A stretch of 64,000 bases of DNA from Psychroflexus halocasei (GTDB taxonomy: Bacteria > Bacteroidota > Bacteroidia > Flavobacteriales > Flavobacteriaceae). Location: the NCBI RefSeq assembly GCF_900107595.1, contig NZ_FNQF01000008.1, positions 62,001 through 126,000 of the forward strand, written 5' to 3'. The notes under the pieces are model-generated. The model was not told the DNA's origin and searched no databases. It worked only from the letters and a program-made list of their open reading frames with translations. How positions within the stretch are numbered: the first letter of the stretch is position 1; the number at the start of each line of letters is the position of its first letter. Shown one piece after another: positions 62,137 to 64,000 of this stretch. The translations under genes and the position numbers were made by a program.

Positions 62137-62865
62137 ATGCAAAAGAAATTTATTTTTATTTTCTGTTTATTTTATATTCTGAATATTACCGCACAGTCTG
62201 AAGCCACTTTCAAAATTACTTACAAAACAGAACCTATTTTACAAGGTTCCTTAGATGGCAAATCTGAACAAATGAAAACCATTGTCAATGAAATTATTGA
62301 TCAGGCTAAAAAAACAAAATATACTCTAGTTACAAATCAAAAAGAAGCTTCTTTCAGAAAAGAGGAGATGATGTCCAAAGGCGATAGAAATCCTTATGAA
62401 AAAATCTTTAAAGAAGGTGCAAATCGATTTACGGGGTTTCATGAAAAGTTATATTCAAACAATCAAGACTCCGAAATTGTATTTAAACAAAATTTAGCAG
62501 GTCAAGAACTCGTTGTTAAAAGAGATTTTTACGATTTTAAGTGGCAAATAAAGAAAGCATCTCAATTTATTTTAGGGCTTTCAACAAAAAAAGCTGAAGG
62601 CGTCTATTACAATCCTATTACTGGAAATAGTTATGAAATTATTGCTTGGTTTGCTCCATCAATCCCTATTAAAACGGGACCAGATATATATAATGGATTA
62701 CCTGGCTTAATTTTAGAATTAGAATTACCTAAAGCAGTAATTACAGCAGAAACAATTGAAGAATCTCAAAAGCTCGAAATCAAAAAAGTAAGTGTTAAAG
62801 ATGCTTTATCTCAAAAAGAATATGAAAAATTAATTTCTGAATTAAACAAAAAATTGAATAGGTAA
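62137..62865 (+). CDS. GLPGLI family exported protein
   Basis: A 242-residue protein with a signal peptide (1-19, NITAQ). The family hallmark YNGLPGLILELEL is at about residues 187-199, preceded by the repeating YEIIAWFAPSIPIKTGP region. GLPGLI proteins are widespread in Bacteroidota; their function is not established. They are commonly encoded next to large TonB-type receptors. Here the neighbour is a receptor lacking its N-terminus, starting within 7 bases of the stop codon. The C-terminus is a little short for the family. Confidence 0.88.
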   Translation: MQKKFIFIFCLFYILNITAQSEATFKITYKTEPILQGSLDGKSEQMKTIVNEIIDQAKKTKYTLVTNQKEASFRKEEMMSKGDRNPYEKIFKEGANRFTGFHEKLYSNNQDSEIVFKQNLAGQELVVKRDFYDFKWQIKKASQFILGLSTKKAEGVYYNPITGNSYEIIAWFAPSIPIKTGPDIYNGLPGLILELELPKAVITAETIEESQKLEIKKVSVKDALSQKEYEKLISELNKKLNR

Positions 62866-62871
62866 GATTAA

Positions 62872-64000
62872 ATCTCAAGCCAAAAAAATGATTTTGGTGC
62901 AGGAAGTATTTCACAAGAAATCACGACTGACTTACGATTAGAGGCTTTTACCATTATCAACAAGGGCAAGACCAAAACAAGAAGTACAAACGAAATTTCG
63001 TATCTCACAGAAGAAAATCTGGATGAGTTGAGAGAAAATAAACAAAAAAACAGTTTAACTTTTAGTTTGAATAAATTAAAACTACGTTACAAACCTGACG
63101 ACGAAAATGATTTGGCTTATCAGGCTTCTATTAAAACCTCAAATGGTGATGCCGTACAGAACCTTGATTCATACACCACAACTGATACAACGCTAACACA
63201 GATTTCACAACAGCCCAAAAATATTTCCATCCTTCAGGAGTTGAGTTATAGCAAACAATTTTCTTATGAACACACGTCTACCCTGAGCGCACATTATAAA
63301 TACAGCGATCAAAGTAACAACAATGATTGGTTGTTTAATCAACCAGTATTTACAGATTTGATCCCTTTTGAAGATGATGGTGACTTTTATAACTTATTAC
63401 AACAAAGCTCATCAATTACAAATGAAGCGCAGCTGGATTTAAAACACTACTGGGTACTCAATAATACCAACCATATTTATCCGCGTGTTGGCTTTTCTTT
63501 TTTCAATGAAAGTTTTACTTCTTTAGACAGCCAATTATTACAAGATGGCAGCATTAACAGTTTTGATGAAAAAGGTTTTAACAATGACACAAAACTGGAA
63601 TTAACTGATAGCTATTTCGGTTTTCAATACAAAGTAAAGCTCGGTGACTTTATGTTCAAACCAGGTTTAATGTATCACACATATATTTGGAATGTAGATC
63701 AATATGACAAGAAAATTGCTCATCAGCAGAAAAACTTTTTACTTCCTGAATTAAAAATTGATTACAAGATTTCTTCTGCAGAAAATCTTAAATTAGATTA
63801 TCGCCTACAAACGAGCTTTGGCAATGCGCAACAGTATGCCAACAGATTGCGCTTAGTTAGTTTTAATCAATTGTACCGCGGTAATAAAAATTTGGAAAAT
63901 GAACTTTACCAACAAATGTCTTTGAACTATCGCAATTTCAATATGTATAAAGGCATCTTCCTATTTGCCAATTTTACTTATAAGAAAAAAGAGAAGAGTA
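62872..64000 (+). pseudogene. TonB-receptor-like barrel fragment lacking start and N-terminus (continues past window)
   Basis: The frame is open from 62872, just after an in-frame TAA at 62869, to the window end. It has no ATG, GTG or TTG until deep inside (first ATG near 63650). The 376 visible residues look like the middle and late part of an outer-membrane barrel of the carboxypeptidase-regulatory/TonB class. QLYRGNKNLENELYQQMSLNYR matches the strand near the end of those barrels (yRGNp-L-pE). No signal peptide, regulatory domain or plug is present. A 5' deletion fused it to the GLPGLI gene, so it is probably a pseudogene. Confidence 0.72.

Noticed and set aside
1-64000. tRNA, rRNA, insertion sequence or prophage genes
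   Set aside because: I looked in the gaps for cloverleaf-like segments, transposase or integrase motifs and terminal inverted repeats and saw none that I could support.

Overview
The window is AT-rich chromosomal DNA from a member of the Bacteroidota, almost certainly Flavobacteriaceae. The support is direct: three proteins end in type A sorting domains of the type IX secretion system (T9SS), there is a SusC/SusD pair and a GLPGLI protein, and several families are typical of this group (DUF3098, DUF4286, DUF4199, DUF6029 and DUF6428 assigned from memory of the families). Many genes are preceded by the Bacteroidota -7 box TAnnTTTG, and Shine-Dalgarno sequences are scarce. The genus cannot be named from the sequence alone. 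No rRNA, tRNA, CRISPR array, insertion sequence or prophage was recognised.

Layout. 1-5134 is a cell-envelope cluster built around thioredoxin folds: an Omp28-like lipoprotein (cut by the window edge), two T9SS cargo proteins (one with a redoxin domain), a TlpA-like protein and a large DUF6029-type protein. 5136-7771 holds a TPP riboswitch with its terminator and the TonB-dependent receptor it controls, probably a thiamine importer. 7840-16379 is mostly housekeeping: a thioredoxin-like protein, an acyltransferase, ribE, pdxA, a YceD/DUF177 protein with rpmF, a cold-shock protein, a CLC transporter, aspS and tag. 16459-23764 is a SusCD nutrient-uptake operon and a multidomain T9SS surface protein. 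24059-27334 has a thioredoxin-family gene facing the ftsX-DUF3098-uppP-truB operon. 27505-44208 carries leuS, a zinc peptidase, a TPR-DUF4286-rsmA-mgtE operon, lipB, a large lipoprotein, rnhB, a putative porin and a glycosyltransferase. 44212-52373 carries secA, a PduO-type cobalamin adenosyltransferase with a small membrane protein (57 codons), a methyltransferase and an ABC-F ATPase. 52529-54349 is an arsenic-resistance operon (arsR, DUF6428, acr3).

54350-60037 is the most distinctive region. A sigma-54-dependent response regulator, four tandem paralogous ~100-residue exported proteins (PepSY-like) and a hybrid histidine kinase with receiver and Hpt-like domains lie together. Between the array and the kinase are an inverted-repeat enhancer-like site and a degenerate -24/-12 element. 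My reading is that the kinase passes phosphate to the regulator, which then switches on the exported array through sigma-54. Each gap between array genes starts with a hairpin just after the stop codon. lepA, a GLPGLI gene and a TonB-receptor remnant without its start and N-terminus finish the window.

Several start codons were refined using promoter boxes or family N-termini: 24059, 50234, 52373, 55711 and 57236; 35509 and 44685 are suggested as alternatives.
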